Assembly: GCF_001428365.1 (NCBI RefSeq)
Contig: NZ_LMSH01000001.1
Coordinates: 377,685 to 441,684, forward strand
Reading direction: 5' to 3'
DNA length: 64,000 nt
From: Arthrobacter sp. Soil763
Lineage (GTDB): Bacteria; Actinomycetota; Actinomycetes; Actinomycetales; Micrococcaceae
Shown: positions 34,883 through 43,793 of the stretch, in pieces
How the letters are laid out: each line of letters starts with the position of its first letter
Position numbering within the stretch: the first letter of the stretch is position 1
Made by a program: the position numbers and the translations under genes
Notes under the pieces: generated by a model
The model's database searches: none
Told to the model about the DNA's origin: nothing
Seen by the model: only the letters and a program-made list of their open reading frames with translations

Positions 34883-36496
34883 CTATTTGGCCGGGTTGTG
34901 CGTCCCGATCGGCACCAGCGTGAGGTCCGGGAGGTTCTTTTCGATCCGGCGCAGCGCCCAGATGTCGTTGAACAGCGCGAGGTACTCGCCGTCCGAGCGC
35001 AGCAGCACCTCGGCGCCGGGCACGTTGGCGAGCGCCGGCATGGCGTCCGCCGTCGTGATCCGCGCCAGCGAGTAGGGCAGCCGCTCCAGCCGCATCGGGG
35101 CGCTGAAGTCGTGCGCCATCCGGTCCTCGACCACCTCGAACTGCATGGGGCCGACGGCGGCCAGGACGGGCGCCTGGTCGCCGCGGATGTCGGAGCGCAA
35201 CACCTGGATCACGCCCTCGTGCTCAAGCTGTTCGATGCCGCGGCGGAACTGCTTGAAGCGGCTGGGATCCTTGGACCGCGCCACCTGGAAGTGTTCGGGG
35301 GCGAACAGCGGAATAGCCGGGAACTCCACCGGCTTCTCCAGGAACAGGCTGTCGCCCACCCGCAGCGAGGACGCGTTCACCAGGCCCACGACGTCGCCGG
35401 GGAACGCCTCGTCGATCACCTCGCGTTCGCGGCCGAAGACCTGCTGGGCGTACTTGGTGGCGAAGGACTTCCCGGTCCGGCCCTGGGTGACCACCATGCC
35501 GCGTTCGAAGACGCCGGAGCAGACCCGGATGAAGGCGACGTGGTCGCGGTGGGCCTTGTTCATGCCGGCCTGGACCTTGAAGACGAAGCCCGCGAACGGG
35601 GCGTCCACCGGACGCGGCGCGCCGTCGACGTCGGGCCGCGGCGCTGCCGGCGGGGCGAAGTCCACCAGAGCGTCGAGGATCTCCTTCACGCCGAAATTCA
35701 GTGCGGCGGAGCTGAACAGGATCGGCGTCGCCTTGCCGGCGTGGAAGGCATCGACGTCGAAGGCAAGGTTGGATTCGATCACCAGCCCGGCCTCGTCCAC
35801 AGCATTGGACCAGTCCCCGCCCTGGCTGGCGGCGGCCTCCTCGGGGGTGAAGTACTCCGTGAGGGCGATGTTGGCTCCGGCGTTGTTGCGCTGGAAGCGG
35901 GCGAACCGGTCGTTGCGCAGGTCCCAGACGCCGCGGAAATCGCCGGAAATCCCCACCGCCCAGGTCAGCGGCATGGGCTGCAGGCCGGTGCGCTCGGTGA
36001 TCTCGTCCATCAGCGCCAGCGCGTCCAGGCCGGGCCGGTCCCACTTGTTGATCACGGTGATGATGGGCAGGTTCCGCTGCTTGCAGACCTCGAACAGCTT
36101 CATGGTCTGGGTTTCCAGGCCCTTGGCCGCGTCGACGAGCATGACGGCGCAGTCCACGGCTGCCAGCACCCGGTAGGTGTCCTCGGAGAAGTCCGCGTGG
36201 CCCGGCGTGTCCAGCAGGTTGATGACAGTGTCCCGATAGGCGAACTGCAGCGCCGCGGAGCTGATCGAGATGCCGCGGTCCTTCTCCATCTGCATCCAGT
36301 CGGAGACGGTTTCCTTGCGGTTGGCCTTGCCACTGGACGCACCGGCGGTGCCGATCACCTTCGCGTGCAGGGCCAGCGCCTCGGTCAGAGTGGACTTGCC
36401 GGCGTCCGGGTGGGAGATCACTGCGAAGGTCCGGCGCCGGGCTGCCTGCTTGTGAATCTCCTGGACTCGGGCGGGGCTGTGGACTTCTTGGGACAC
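34883..36496 (-). CDS. prfC: Peptide chain release factor 3
   Basis: A 537-residue translational GTPase that recycles RF1/RF2 after termination. G-domain motifs: P-loop SHPDAGKSTLTEALALH, switch region KANRKETVSDWMQMEKDRGI with the RGI(S) element, DTPGHADFSEDTY, and NKWDRPG. Domain II has GFVFKVQAGMNKAHRDHVAF and RVCSGVFERGM, which is RF3-specific, and the C-terminal domain has GPMQFEVVEDRM. The start is GTG at 36496. It is divergent from disA across a 332-base gap. Confidence 0.95.
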   Translation of the reverse strand: MSQEVHSPARVQEIHKQAARRRTFAVISHPDAGKSTLTEALALHAKVIGTAGASSGKANRKETVSDWMQMEKDRGISISSAALQFAYRDTVINLLDTPGHADFSEDTYRVLAAVDCAVMLVDAAKGLETQTMKLFEVCKQRNLPIITVINKWDRPGLDALALMDEITERTGLQPMPLTWAVGISGDFRGVWDLRNDRFARFQRNNAGANIALTEYFTPEEAAASQGGDWSNAVDEAGLVIESNLAFDVDAFHAGKATPILFSSAALNFGVKEILDALVDFAPPAAPRPDVDGAPRPVDAPFAGFVFKVQAGMNKAHRDHVAFIRVCSGVFERGMVVTQGRTGKSFATKYAQQVFGREREVIDEAFPGDVVGLVNASSLRVGDSLFLEKPVEFPAIPLFAPEHFQVARSKDPSRFKQFRRGIEQLEHEGVIQVLRSDIRGDQAPVLAAVGPMQFEVVEDRMAHDFSAPMRLERLPYSLARITTADAMPALANVPGAEVLLRSDGEYLALFNDIWALRRIEKNLPDLTLVPIGTHNPAK

Positions 36497-36828
36497 GGTG
36501 CTACTTTCGCTGCGGCTGTGGACGGGTCAGGGCGCGGAGAGCCCGCGGCACACCCAGGCTTCCAAGTTTATCGCAGGCCGCGGCCGGGCCCTGCTGGGGC
36601 GGGGAAATGCGGCCCGGCCGAACCGGGGGCACCGGCATCCGGCGGGCACTTCCTGCGGGGCGGAAACGGGGCACTTTGAGGCTTGTCCGTGCGGAATGTG
36701 GCCGGGCTTACCCCTATGATGGTGGATACGGGAAACCGGGCACTTTTGATCTTGCCGGCCGACGATGGAAAATCGACAAAAGCCGGCGTACCCGCGGACG
36801 GCGTTCCGCACCTTTGAAGGGAAAACCT
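36497..36828. promoter_or_regulatory. 332-base divergent promoter region prfC/disA with three direct repeats
   Basis: No gene is visible. The octamer GGGCACTT occurs three times in the same orientation at 36644-36651, 36668-36675 and 36738-36745; the last two continue as TTGAGGCTTG and TTTGATCTTG. A good -10-like TATGAT lies at 36715-36720, about 110 bases before disA. The repeats could be activator sites for disA, but no regulator can be named. Confidence 0.4.
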
Positions 36829-37905
36829 ATGGCTCGGAGTCCCGAGGATGCACTCAAGGCGACCCTGGCCCGGGTGGCCCCGGGGACGGCACTGCGGGAC
36901 GGACTGGAACGCATCCTGCGCGGGCGCACCGGCGCGCTGATCGTGCTGGGCATGGACCGGACCATCGAATCCATCTGCTCGGGCGGCTTCGAAATCGGGA
37001 TTGATTTCTCTCCCACGCGCCTGCGCGAACTGGCGAAAATGGACGGCGCTATTGTCTGCGACAAGGATGCCAGCAACATCCTGCGCGCCGGCGTCCAGCT
37101 GGTGCCCGATTCCAGCATCGAAACCCAGGAAACGGGCACCCGGCACCGGACCGCCGAGCGCGTGGCAATCCAAACCGGGGTGCCGGTCATTTCCGTGAGC
37201 CAGTCGATGCAGATCATCGCGCTCTACGTCAACGGCCTGCGCCACGTCCTGGAGGGCTCGGAGAAGGTCCTGGCCCGGGCCAACCAGGCCCTTGCCACGC
37301 TGGAGCGGTACCGCTCCCGGCTGGACCAGGTGACCAGTTCGCTTTCGGCCCTGGAAATCGAGGCCATGGTCACGGTCCGCGACGTCGCGGTGACGCTGCA
37401 GCGCCAGGAAATGGTGCGGCGCATCTCCGAGGAGATCTCGCAGTACGTGCTGGAACTGGGCGAGGACGGCCGGCTGCTGTCCCTGCAACTGGACGAACTG
37501 ACCGTGGGCCGCGGCCCGGGCAGCGACGTGATCATCCGCGACTACTCGGGCCCGAATGCCTCCGCGGCGGACATCGACAACGCCGTGAAGGCGCTCGTGA
37601 ACCTGGGCCCGACCGAGCTGATCGACCTGGGCCGGATTTCCGGGATCGTGGGCTTCGCCGGCGGCGAGGCCAACCTCGACGCCGTCGTCCAGCCGCGCGG
37701 GTACCGCCTGCTCTCCGGCCTCAAGGCCGTGCCGAAGGCCGTGGCTGACCGCCTGGTGGACCACTTCGGCGGCCTGCAGTTCCTGATGGCGGCGACCATC
37801 GATGACCTGATGACCGTCGACGGCATCGGCGACCAGCGCGCCCGCACCGTCCGCGAGGGCCTGAGCCGGATGGCCGAGGCCAGCCTGCTGGACCGTTTCC
37901 TCTGA
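36829..37905 (+). CDS. disA: DNA integrity scanning protein DisA (diadenylate cyclase)
   Basis: A 358-residue diadenylate cyclase that makes cyclic di-AMP and pauses at DNA junctions. The DAC domain (about 10-150) has the catalytic DGAIVCDKD and GTRHRTAERVA (RHR) motifs. A long helical linker (about 155-290) and a C-terminal HhH domain (AATIDDLMTVDGIGDQRART) follow. GAAGG lies eight bases before the ATG, which is preferred over longer in-frame starts. It precedes the anchored-protein gene and mutY, an order also known from mycobacteria. Cyclic di-AMP typically controls osmolyte and potassium transport. Confidence 0.97.
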   Translation: MARSPEDALKATLARVAPGTALRDGLERILRGRTGALIVLGMDRTIESICSGGFEIGIDFSPTRLRELAKMDGAIVCDKDASNILRAGVQLVPDSSIETQETGTRHRTAERVAIQTGVPVISVSQSMQIIALYVNGLRHVLEGSEKVLARANQALATLERYRSRLDQVTSSLSALEIEAMVTVRDVAVTLQRQEMVRRISEEISQYVLELGEDGRLLSLQLDELTVGRGPGSDVIIRDYSGPNASAADIDNAVKALVNLGPTELIDLGRISGIVGFAGGEANLDAVVQPRGYRLLSGLKAVPKAVADRLVDHFGGLQFLMAATIDDLMTVDGIGDQRARTVREGLSRMAEASLLDRFL

Positions 37906-37920
37906 CCGTCCCGCCGGGGC

Positions 37921-38610
37921 CTAGCTGAGCTGGAACACGGCCTTGGGGCTGGTCTTGTTGCCCAGCCGGGCGGTGAAGACGTAGTAGGCGCCGCCGCCGC
38001 CGGGTTCGGCGTCAACGACCTTGCACCCCTGGGTGGACCGCTTCCGGTTCCACGGGAAGTTGGCGGTCTCGCTCCGGCCCGGCGCGATGGTCTTGACCAG
38101 TTCGGTGCTTTCGGCCTGGCAGTCCAGCGACGAGAAGATCCGGTCGGAGCCGCTGGTGACCAGGTACTCCATCTGCGAGGTCCCGAGGTTGACCTCGCAG
38201 GGCACCTCGTTGTTGTTGGTGACCTTCAGGCTCAGCAGCGGGTTCTCGCCGGCGGCGTAGACCCGCTTGTCCGTCGCGGCGGTGACGGTCAGGAGTTTCT
38301 GGTCGCATCCCGTGCCGGCTGTCGGGGTCGCGGTGGCGGACGCCGCCGGGCCGGTCGTGGCAGGCGCGGCCTCCCGGCCGGCCGGGGTGGTGGCCGGGGC
38401 AGCTGCGGGGCCGCCGCTAAGAGCGCTGGTCAGGGCCGTGAAGCCCGCGACGGCGAGGCCGGCGACCAGCAGCAGGACCGCGGCGGCGAAGATCCGGCGG
38501 CGGCGGTAGACGGCTTTGCCGGGCGTGCCGGCCGGGCGCTTGCCGGTCCGGGCTCCGGGGGACGCCTCCGGTCCCGCACCGCGCGCTCCTGGGTTGCCTT
38601 GCCTGACCAT
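37921..38610 (-). CDS. Membrane-anchored protein of unknown function
   Basis: A 229-residue protein with a basic 37-residue cytoplasmic N terminus, one transmembrane helix (IFAAAVLLLVAGLAVAGFTAL), a Pro/Ala/Thr-rich linker (about 68-100) and a folded outer domain. The outer domain has four Cys (TGCDQKLLTV, EVPCEVNLG, SLDCQAES, TQGCKVVD), which probably form two disulfides. The beta-strand-rich pattern of that domain (KRVYAAGENPLLSLKVTN) resembles immunoglobulin-like DUF4232-type folds, but I cannot name a family. It lies between disA and mutY, the position of Rv3587c in M. tuberculosis, converging on disA. Confidence 0.75.
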   Translation of the reverse strand: MVRQGNPGARGAGPEASPGARTGKRPAGTPGKAVYRRRRIFAAAVLLLVAGLAVAGFTALTSALSGGPAAAPATTPAGREAAPATTGPAASATATPTAGTGCDQKLLTVTAATDKRVYAAGENPLLSLKVTNNNEVPCEVNLGTSQMEYLVTSGSDRIFSSLDCQAESTELVKTIAPGRSETANFPWNRKRSTQGCKVVDAEPGGGGAYYVFTARLGNKTSPKAVFQLS

Positions 38611-38724
38611 TCTTCTAGGCTAGAGAATCCCGCCCGCGATCTTGTCCCACCACGCCGCCGGCCGCACTATGGCCCGCATCTCTATTAAGCTGGTCCGATC
38701 AAAGCTTCAGCCGATTCCCCCGCC

Positions 38725-39735
38725 ATGGCAGTCCCCGCAGCCCCTGCCGCGCCGTGCCCGCCGGCCAACCCCGAGTCGGGGCCCGCCGCGGCCGCCGGGC
38801 TGCACGCTGCCCTCTCCGACTGGTTCGAGGAAACGGCCCGGGACCTCCCGTGGCGCTCCTCCGGCTGCTCGGCCTGGGGCGTGCTGGTCAGCGAAGTCAT
38901 GCTGCAGCAGACCCCCGTGGTGCGGGTGCTGCCCGTGTGGGAGGAATGGCTCCGGCGCTGGCCCGCCCCGGCCGACCTGGCAAGGGAGAGCCCCGGCGAG
39001 GCGGTCAGGTCCTGGGGGCGGCTGGGCTATCCGCGGCGGGCGCTGCGGCTGCACGCGGCCGCCGTCGCCGTCGTCGAACGCCACGCCGGCGCCGTCCCCG
39101 GCAATTACGCAGAGCTGATTGAGCTGCCCGGCGTGGGCAGCTACACGGCGGCCGCGGTGGCGGCCTTCGCGTTCGGCCGGCGCGAAACGGTGGTTGACAC
39201 CAATATCCGCCGGGTCCACGCCCGGCTCGTCACCGGCGCGGCGCTGCCGGCGCCGGCCCTGACCGCCGCGGAGATGCGCCTGGCCGCGCAGTTGCTGCCG
39301 GAGGACGACGCCGGCTCCGTGCGTTGGAACGCCGCGGTGATGGAGCTGGGCGCGCTGGTCTGCACGGCCCGGGCGCCCAGGTGCGGCGACTGCCCGGTCC
39401 GGGACGCCTGCGCCTGGCGGGAAGCCGGCGAACCCCCGCCGACCTACACCCCGAAGGGGCAGGCCTGGCATGGCACGGACCGGCAGGTGCGCGGCGCGGT
39501 GCTGGCGGTCCTGCGCCTGGCGGAGTCGCCGGTGCCTGTTGAGCTGCTGGAGCGCGCCCCCGCGGACCTGGGCCTCGAACCCGGCCCCGGCCCCGGACCG
39601 GAGGGAATCTCCGTCCCGCTCGCGGCGCTGCACCGGCTGGATCCCGGGCCGGAACAGCTCGCCCGGGCGGTGTCCGGGCTGCTGGCCGACGGCCTGGTCG
39701 AAGAGCATGCCGGCGGGCTGCGTCTGCCTGCCTGA
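38725..39735 (+). CDS. mutY: A/G-specific adenine glycosylase MutY
   Basis: A 336-residue base-excision glycosylase that removes adenine opposite 8-oxoguanine. It has the catalytic Glu region SEVMLQQTPVVRV, the helix-hairpin-helix LPGVGSYTAAAVAAFAFG with catalytic Asp in VVDTNIRRV, and the [4Fe-4S] loop CTARAPRCGDCPVRDAC (C-x6-C-x2-C-x5-C). The C-terminal region (about 250-336) is short relative to E. coli MutY and lacks an obvious full MutT-like domain, as in other actinobacteria. No strong ribosome site precedes the ATG. It is divergent from the anchored-protein gene. Confidence 0.95.
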   Translation: MAVPAAPAAPCPPANPESGPAAAAGLHAALSDWFEETARDLPWRSSGCSAWGVLVSEVMLQQTPVVRVLPVWEEWLRRWPAPADLARESPGEAVRSWGRLGYPRRALRLHAAAVAVVERHAGAVPGNYAELIELPGVGSYTAAAVAAFAFGRRETVVDTNIRRVHARLVTGAALPAPALTAAEMRLAAQLLPEDDAGSVRWNAAVMELGALVCTARAPRCGDCPVRDACAWREAGEPPPTYTPKGQAWHGTDRQVRGAVLAVLRLAESPVPVELLERAPADLGLEPGPGPGPEGISVPLAALHRLDPGPEQLARAVSGLLADGLVEEHAGGLRLPA

Positions 39736-39743
39736 TCCCGGTG

Positions 39744-40421
39744 CTAGGGCTCGCCGAAGCCGGACTGGATCAGGGTCCCCAGATAGTCCACCGCTTTGGC
39801 CGCGTCCGGCCCGCTGGCCTCGACCCGCAGCACGGTGCCCTTGGTGGCGCCGAGCATCATGAGTTCGGTCATGGACGCGCCGTCGACGCCGTTGATGGTG
39901 ACCTCCGCGTCCATTCCCGCCAGGCCGCCGGCGATCTTGGCTGCCGGCCGGGCGTGCATGCCGGCCTGGTTGACCATTTCGAAGTCGCCCTGCGCATCGG
40001 GCGGCTGCCGGTGTTCGTGCCCGGCCTCGTGCAGGTGGACCGGCGGGCGGTAGACCGCCTCGGCGGCGTCCTTGACAGTTTCCGCGTCCGCACCGGTCTG
40101 GGCCGAGACCGCTGCGGCGACGAGCCCTTCGATCAGGGGCGCGTCGGCGAGGTGGATCGATGCCGGGTCCGCGGCGAACTCGACCGCGGATTCGGCGGTC
40201 ATGACAGCGGAGCCGAGGTCGGTGAGCACCACGACGCCGCTCTCCCCGGCGGCCTGCTCCAGCGCGGCCATGACCTTCTCCAGGCTGGTGCCGATCCGGT
40301 CGTCGTCGGTGCCGCCGGCGGGCACGATGGTCACGTCGGGCGCCATTTGCGCGGCAAGTTCCGCGGCGCCGTCGGCGATTTTGGCGCTGTGGGAGACGAC
40401 GACCAGGCCTACTACCGTCAT
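39744..40421 (-). CDS. dhaM: Dihydroxyacetone kinase phosphotransfer subunit DhaM (EIIA-HPr)
   Basis: A 225-residue phosphoryl donor for the PTS-dependent dihydroxyacetone kinase. The N-terminal EIIA(Man)-like domain (1-130) has the active His in VVSHSAKIADG and the GGTDDDRIGTS loop. The C-terminal HPr domain (about 147-225) has the active His in NQAGMHARPAAKIAGG. The E. coli protein also has an EI-like part; that is absent here, so general EI and HPr must supply phosphate. Its start overlaps the dhaL stop by four bases (ATGA). Confidence 0.93.
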   Translation of the reverse strand: MTVVGLVVVSHSAKIADGAAELAAQMAPDVTIVPAGGTDDDRIGTSLEKVMAALEQAAGESGVVVLTDLGSAVMTAESAVEFAADPASIHLADAPLIEGLVAAAVSAQTGADAETVKDAAEAVYRPPVHLHEAGHEHRQPPDAQGDFEMVNQAGMHARPAAKIAGGLAGMDAEVTINGVDGASMTELMMLGATKGTVLRVEASGPDAAKAVDYLGTLIQSGFGEP

Positions 40422-41044
40422 TCGGAGGCCCCGACGGCGGCGCGCAGGATCAGTGCGCTCGAGACCGCCCCGGGGTCCCGGTGGCCGATGCTGCGCTCCC
40501 CCAGGTAGCTGGCCCGGCCCTTGCGCGCCAGCATCGGGTCGGTGGACACGGCACCGGCTTCAGCCGCTTCCGCCGCCGCGGCGAGTACCTTGCGGACGTC
40601 CCCTTCACCTGCGGCCGCGGCGGAGGCGTCGACGGCCGGAGTCCACGCATCGACCATGGTCTTGTCACCGGATTCGGCCTTCCCGCGGGCGACGATGCCG
40701 TCCCGGGCGGCGGCCAGCGCGGCGGCGAGGGCGGCCGCGTCGATGTCCGTGGCGTCGCCAAAGGATGTCGCGGCGCGCAGGAACGCCGTGCCGTACAGCG
40801 GCCCGGCGGCGCCGCCGACCTTCGACATCAGGGTCATGGCCGTGAGCTTGAGCGCGGCGCCGGCCGTTTCCGGCGGGGATTCGGCCAGCTTGTCCATCAC
40901 GGCCTTGAAGCCGCGGTCCATGTTCTCGCCGTGGTCCGAGTCGCCGATGGGGCGGTCCAGTTCGATGAGTTCAACCCTGTGCTCGGCCATGGCCTCGGCG
41001 GACAGGGTCAGCCACCGAACCGCCCAGTTGACGTCCAGCCCCAT
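40418..41044 (-). CDS. dhaL: Dihydroxyacetone kinase subunit DhaL
   Basis: A 208-residue ADP-binding subunit of dihydroxyacetone kinase. GDSDHGENMDRGFKAV near residue 30 holds the Asp ligands of the two magnesium ions, and MSKVGGAAGPLYGTAFLRA and GDKTMVDAWTPAVDA complete the family pattern. In the PTS-dependent enzyme the bound ADP stays as a coenzyme that is rephosphorylated by DhaM, then phosphorylates the substrate held by DhaK. It starts two bases after the dhaK stop and overlaps dhaM. Confidence 0.95.
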   Translation of the reverse strand: MGLDVNWAVRWLTLSAEAMAEHRVELIELDRPIGDSDHGENMDRGFKAVMDKLAESPPETAGAALKLTAMTLMSKVGGAAGPLYGTAFLRAATSFGDATDIDAAALAAALAAARDGIVARGKAESGDKTMVDAWTPAVDASAAAAGEGDVRKVLAAAAEAAEAGAVSTDPMLARKGRASYLGERSIGHRDPGAVSSALILRAAVGASE

Positions 41045-41046
41045 GC

Positions 41047-42048
41047 TCAGGCGCCCCAGCGGAGGGCCGGCGTGTGGACGGGCGCGTCCCAGAGCCCGGT
41101 CATTTCGTCGTCCAGGCGGAGCACCGTGATGGAGCAGCCCTGCATCTCGAGGGAGGTGATGTAGTTGCCCACCAGCGAGCGCTCCACGGTGATGCCCTGC
41201 TCGGCCAGCCGCTGCGCGGCCCGGCGGTAGACGATGTAGAGCTCGCTCTGCGGCGTGCCGCCCATGCCGTTGACGAACAGGAGGACCTTGTCTCCGGCGG
41301 CCAGGCCCAGGTCGCTGACGACGGGGTCCAGCAGGCGGTCAGCGATGCCGTCAGCGGGCTCCAGCGGAATCTTGTGCCGGCCGGGCTCGCCGTGGATGCC
41401 GATGCCGATTTCGATCTCGTTGTCCTCAAGCTCGAAGCTGGGGACCCCGGCGTGCGGGACGGTGCACGCGGTCAGGGCCACGCCCATGCTGCGGACGTTC
41501 TGGTTGACCCGGTCGCCGATGGCCGCGACGGCGTCGAGGCTGTCGCCGCGTTCGGCCGCCGCCCCCGCGATCTTCTCGACCAGGACGGTGCCGCCGACGC
41601 CGCGGCGCCCGGCGGTGTAGAGCGAGTCCTGCACGGCGACGTCGTCGTTGACCAGCACGGTGCGGACCTCGACCCCCTCCGCCTGTGCCAGTTCCGCCGC
41701 GGTTTCGAAGTTCAGCACGTCGCCGGTGTAGTTCTTCACGATATGCACGACGCCGGCGCCGGAGTTCACGGCCAGCGTGGCCGGCAGGATCTGGTCGGGG
41801 GTGGGCGAGGTGAACACGGCGCCGGGGACTGCGGCGTCGAGCATGCCCATGCCGACGTAGCCGCCGTGCAGCGGCTCGTGGCCGCTGCCGCCGCCGGAGA
41901 CGAGGCCGACTTTCCCGGATACCGGCGCGTCTTTGCGCACGATGTACTTCGGGTCGGGAAAGACGGTCACGAGGTCCGCGTGCGCGAGCCCGAACCCCTC
42001 CACTGACTCGTCGACCACTGCTTTGGGATCATTGATGAGTTTCTTCAT
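41047..42048 (-). CDS. dhaK: Dihydroxyacetone kinase subunit DhaK
   Basis: A 333-residue substrate-binding subunit. [19 protein letters not shown] and the covalent-binding His in [15 protein letters not shown] are diagnostic, with [17 protein letters not shown] closer to the C terminus. It converts dihydroxyacetone to its phosphate together with DhaL and DhaM, feeding glycolysis from glycerol-type substrates. It is the first gene of dhaKLM. An inverted repeat CTACCG...CGGTAG (42094-42117) lies about 50 bases upstream and could be its operator. Confidence 0.96.
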   Translation of the reverse strand: MKKLINDPKAVVDESVEGFGLAHADLVTVFPDPKYIVRKDAPVSGKVGLVSGGGSGHEPLHGGYVGMGMLDAAVPGAVFTSPTPDQILPATLAVNSGAGVVHIVKNYTGDVLNFETAAELAQAEGVEVRTVLVNDDVAVQDSLYTAGRRGVGGTVLVEKIAGAAAERGDSLDAVAAIGDRVNQNVRSMGVALTACTVPHAGVPSFELEDNEIEIGIGIHGEPGRHKIPLEPADGIADRLLDPVVSDLGLAAGDKVLLFVNGMGGTPQSELYIVYRRAAQRLAEQGITVERSLVGNYITSLEMQGCSITVLRLDDEMTGLWDAPVHTPALRWGA

Positions 42049-42455
42049 GGCTGTGCTCCCTGGATGGTGTCCTGGCTGCTTGCTTAGACCCTACTACCGG
42101 GGCCCGGCCAGCGGTAGGCTCCCGGATGCGGCCACTTTCCCGACAATCGGAGCGGGCTCAGGGTCCTGCCGGCGCCGCCGCGAAGCCCGGCCAGGCGTCC
42201 GGACCGAGGTCGGGCTGCGGCCTGCGCGCGGCGGGAGCTGCTCCCCTGGCGGAGCCCCTACCCGCGCCCCTACCCGACCCGCCGTCGGCTGCTGGCGGTT
42301 CCGAGGGCATCGGCGCGGCATCGACCGTCATCTGGAATGCGGAGAAATCTGGAAAAATCACGCGATTCTGCAATTTCTGCCTCCGAAAGTGGCGGCCCTC
42401 CCCATCGGGCCGGAATCAGTTTATCCACCAAGTAGATTTAGCGGAAGGGCCCGCG
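42049..42455. promoter_or_regulatory. Upstream region of dhaK up to the insertion sequence
   Basis: There is no convincing gene in these 407 bases. CTACCG (42094-42099) and CGGTAG (42112-42117) form a 24-base inverted repeat close to dhaK. From about 42340 to 42440 the DNA is AT-richer (ATCTGGAAAAATCACGCGAT region) and may hold promoters. The insertion sequence begins directly after this stretch. Confidence 0.4.
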
Positions 42456-42513
42456 TTGACTCATGGGAAAGGTCCGCGGAGGCCGATACGTTGCCTCATC
42501 TGAAAAGGTCCGG
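42456..42513 (+). repeat. Left end of the insertion sequence, two tandem motif copies
   Basis: The outer copy (42456-42477) reads GTTGACTCATGGGAAAGGTC then CG; the inner copy (42491-42513) has TTGCCTCA, TCTG, AAAAGGTCCG. Thirteen bases separate them. They are probably transposase-binding sites. Confidence 0.8.
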
Positions 42514-42542
42514 TTAGTTGCTGGCGCGGACATCCTTGAGGG

Positions 42543-43793
42543 ATGGGACTGACGATGGGCCAGCGGAAGGCTGTCACGCTGATCAAGGCCCGGGCGTATG
42601 CCCGGGAGGGGCGTGCCGGGAAGGCGCGGATCCTGGATGAGCTGGTGGAGCTCACGGGTTGGAACCGGGATTATGCGCGGCGGGCGCTGAGGCAGGCGCT
42701 GGAGCTGCGGCCGGTGCGTCCGCTTCCGGCTCGGGACCCGTTATACGGGCCGGCGGTCATCGACGCGCTCATCGTTTGCTGGGCCGTTCTCAGAGCGCCG
42801 GCGGGCAAGCGTCTGGCGCGGATGTTGCCGGTGCTGGTGCCATTGCTGCGGCGCGACGGCGAACTGGTCCTCACCGATGAGGACGCGGCGTTGCTGATGC
42901 GGATGAGCGCGGCCACGATTGACCGGCGGCTCGCCCCGGAGCGGGCGAAGCTGGTGGTGCGGGGCCGGTCCCATACCAAGCCGGGGTCCTTGCTGAAGTC
43001 CCAGATCCCGGTCCGAACCTGGGCGGACTGGGACGACGCGGTGCCAGGGTTCGTGGAAATCGATCTCGTCGGCCACGAAGGCGGCACCGCGTCCGGGGAG
43101 TACTGCTTCACGCTGACCGTCACGGATATCGCCACCGGTTGGACGGTGAACCGTTCCGTGCCGAACAAGGCCCAGAAGTGGGTGCTCGCGGCGCTGCAGC
43201 ACGCGCTGGGCCGGTTCCCCTTCCCGGTTCTCGGGATCGACTCGGACAACGGGACCGAGTTCATCAACGCGGACCTGCTGGCCTACTGCCACGCCCGGCA
43301 GATCACGTTCACCCGGTCCCGGCCCGGGAACAAGAACGACGGGGCCCACGTGGAGCAAAAGAACTGGTCCCGGGTCCGGGAGCTCGTGGGTTACTACGGT
43401 TACGACACCGGCGCGGAACTCGAGAAACTCAATGCCATCTGGGACCTCGACGCGCTCTTCACGAATTACCTGCTGCCCCAGCAGAAGTTGGTCTCGAAGG
43501 AACGCCGCGGAGCGAAAGTCATCAAGAAGCACGACGCGGCCCTCACGCCCCACCAGCGCGCCGCGATTGACTCCGGAATCCGCAAACGTCCCGTGATCGC
43601 CATGAACGCCCAGTTCAAACGCCTCCAGCCCGCGGCCCTGTCCCGGCAGATCCTGGCCCTGACCGGGGAGCTGGAAGTCCTCGCCCAGGCCAAAGCCGCA
43701 CCCCGGCTCCGCCGGATCAACACCTCGTTCAACCCAGCCCCAAAACGGACCTTTTCAGCTGAGGCAACGACTCACCACTCCCGGACCTATTGA
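42543..43793 (+). CDS. DDE transposase with integrase catalytic domain
   Basis: A 416-residue transposase of the RNase H-like (rve) class. An N-terminal HTH region (KARILDELVELTGWNRDYARRAL) is followed by a linker with RMSAATIDRRLAPER, and then the catalytic core: first Asp in VEIDLVGHEGG, second Asp in LGIDSDNGTEFINADLL, and a Glu in NDGAHVEQKNW, the DD(E) triad in the expected order. LTVTDIATGW is also typical. ATG 42543 or 42555 may be the start. The frame is intact, so the element may be active. The family resembles IS481/IS3-like integrases, but I cannot place it in a named group. Confidence 0.9.
   Translation: MGLTMGQRKAVTLIKARAYAREGRAGKARILDELVELTGWNRDYARRALRQALELRPVRPLPARDPLYGPAVIDALIVCWAVLRAPAGKRLARMLPVLVPLLRRDGELVLTDEDAALLMRMSAATIDRRLAPERAKLVVRGRSHTKPGSLLKSQIPVRTWADWDDAVPGFVEIDLVGHEGGTASGEYCFTLTVTDIATGWTVNRSVPNKAQKWVLAALQHALGRFPFPVLGIDSDNGTEFINADLLAYCHARQITFTRSRPGNKNDGAHVEQKNWSRVRELVGYYGYDTGAELEKLNAIWDLDALFTNYLLPQQKLVSKERRGAKVIKKHDAALTPHQRAAIDSGIRKRPVIAMNAQFKRLQPAALSRQILALTGELEVLAQAKAAPRLRRINTSFNPAPKRTFSAEATTHHSRTY

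Noticed and set aside
24155..36828. Integrative island or prophage between radA and disA
   Set aside because: There is no integrase, phage gene, tRNA or flanking direct repeat at the borders. It is better described as an accessory block of unknown origin.
42094..42321. Short open frames in the dhaK-insertion sequence gap
   Set aside because: Composition is Arg/Pro/Gly-rich without a ribosome site or motif, and no support comes from neighbours.
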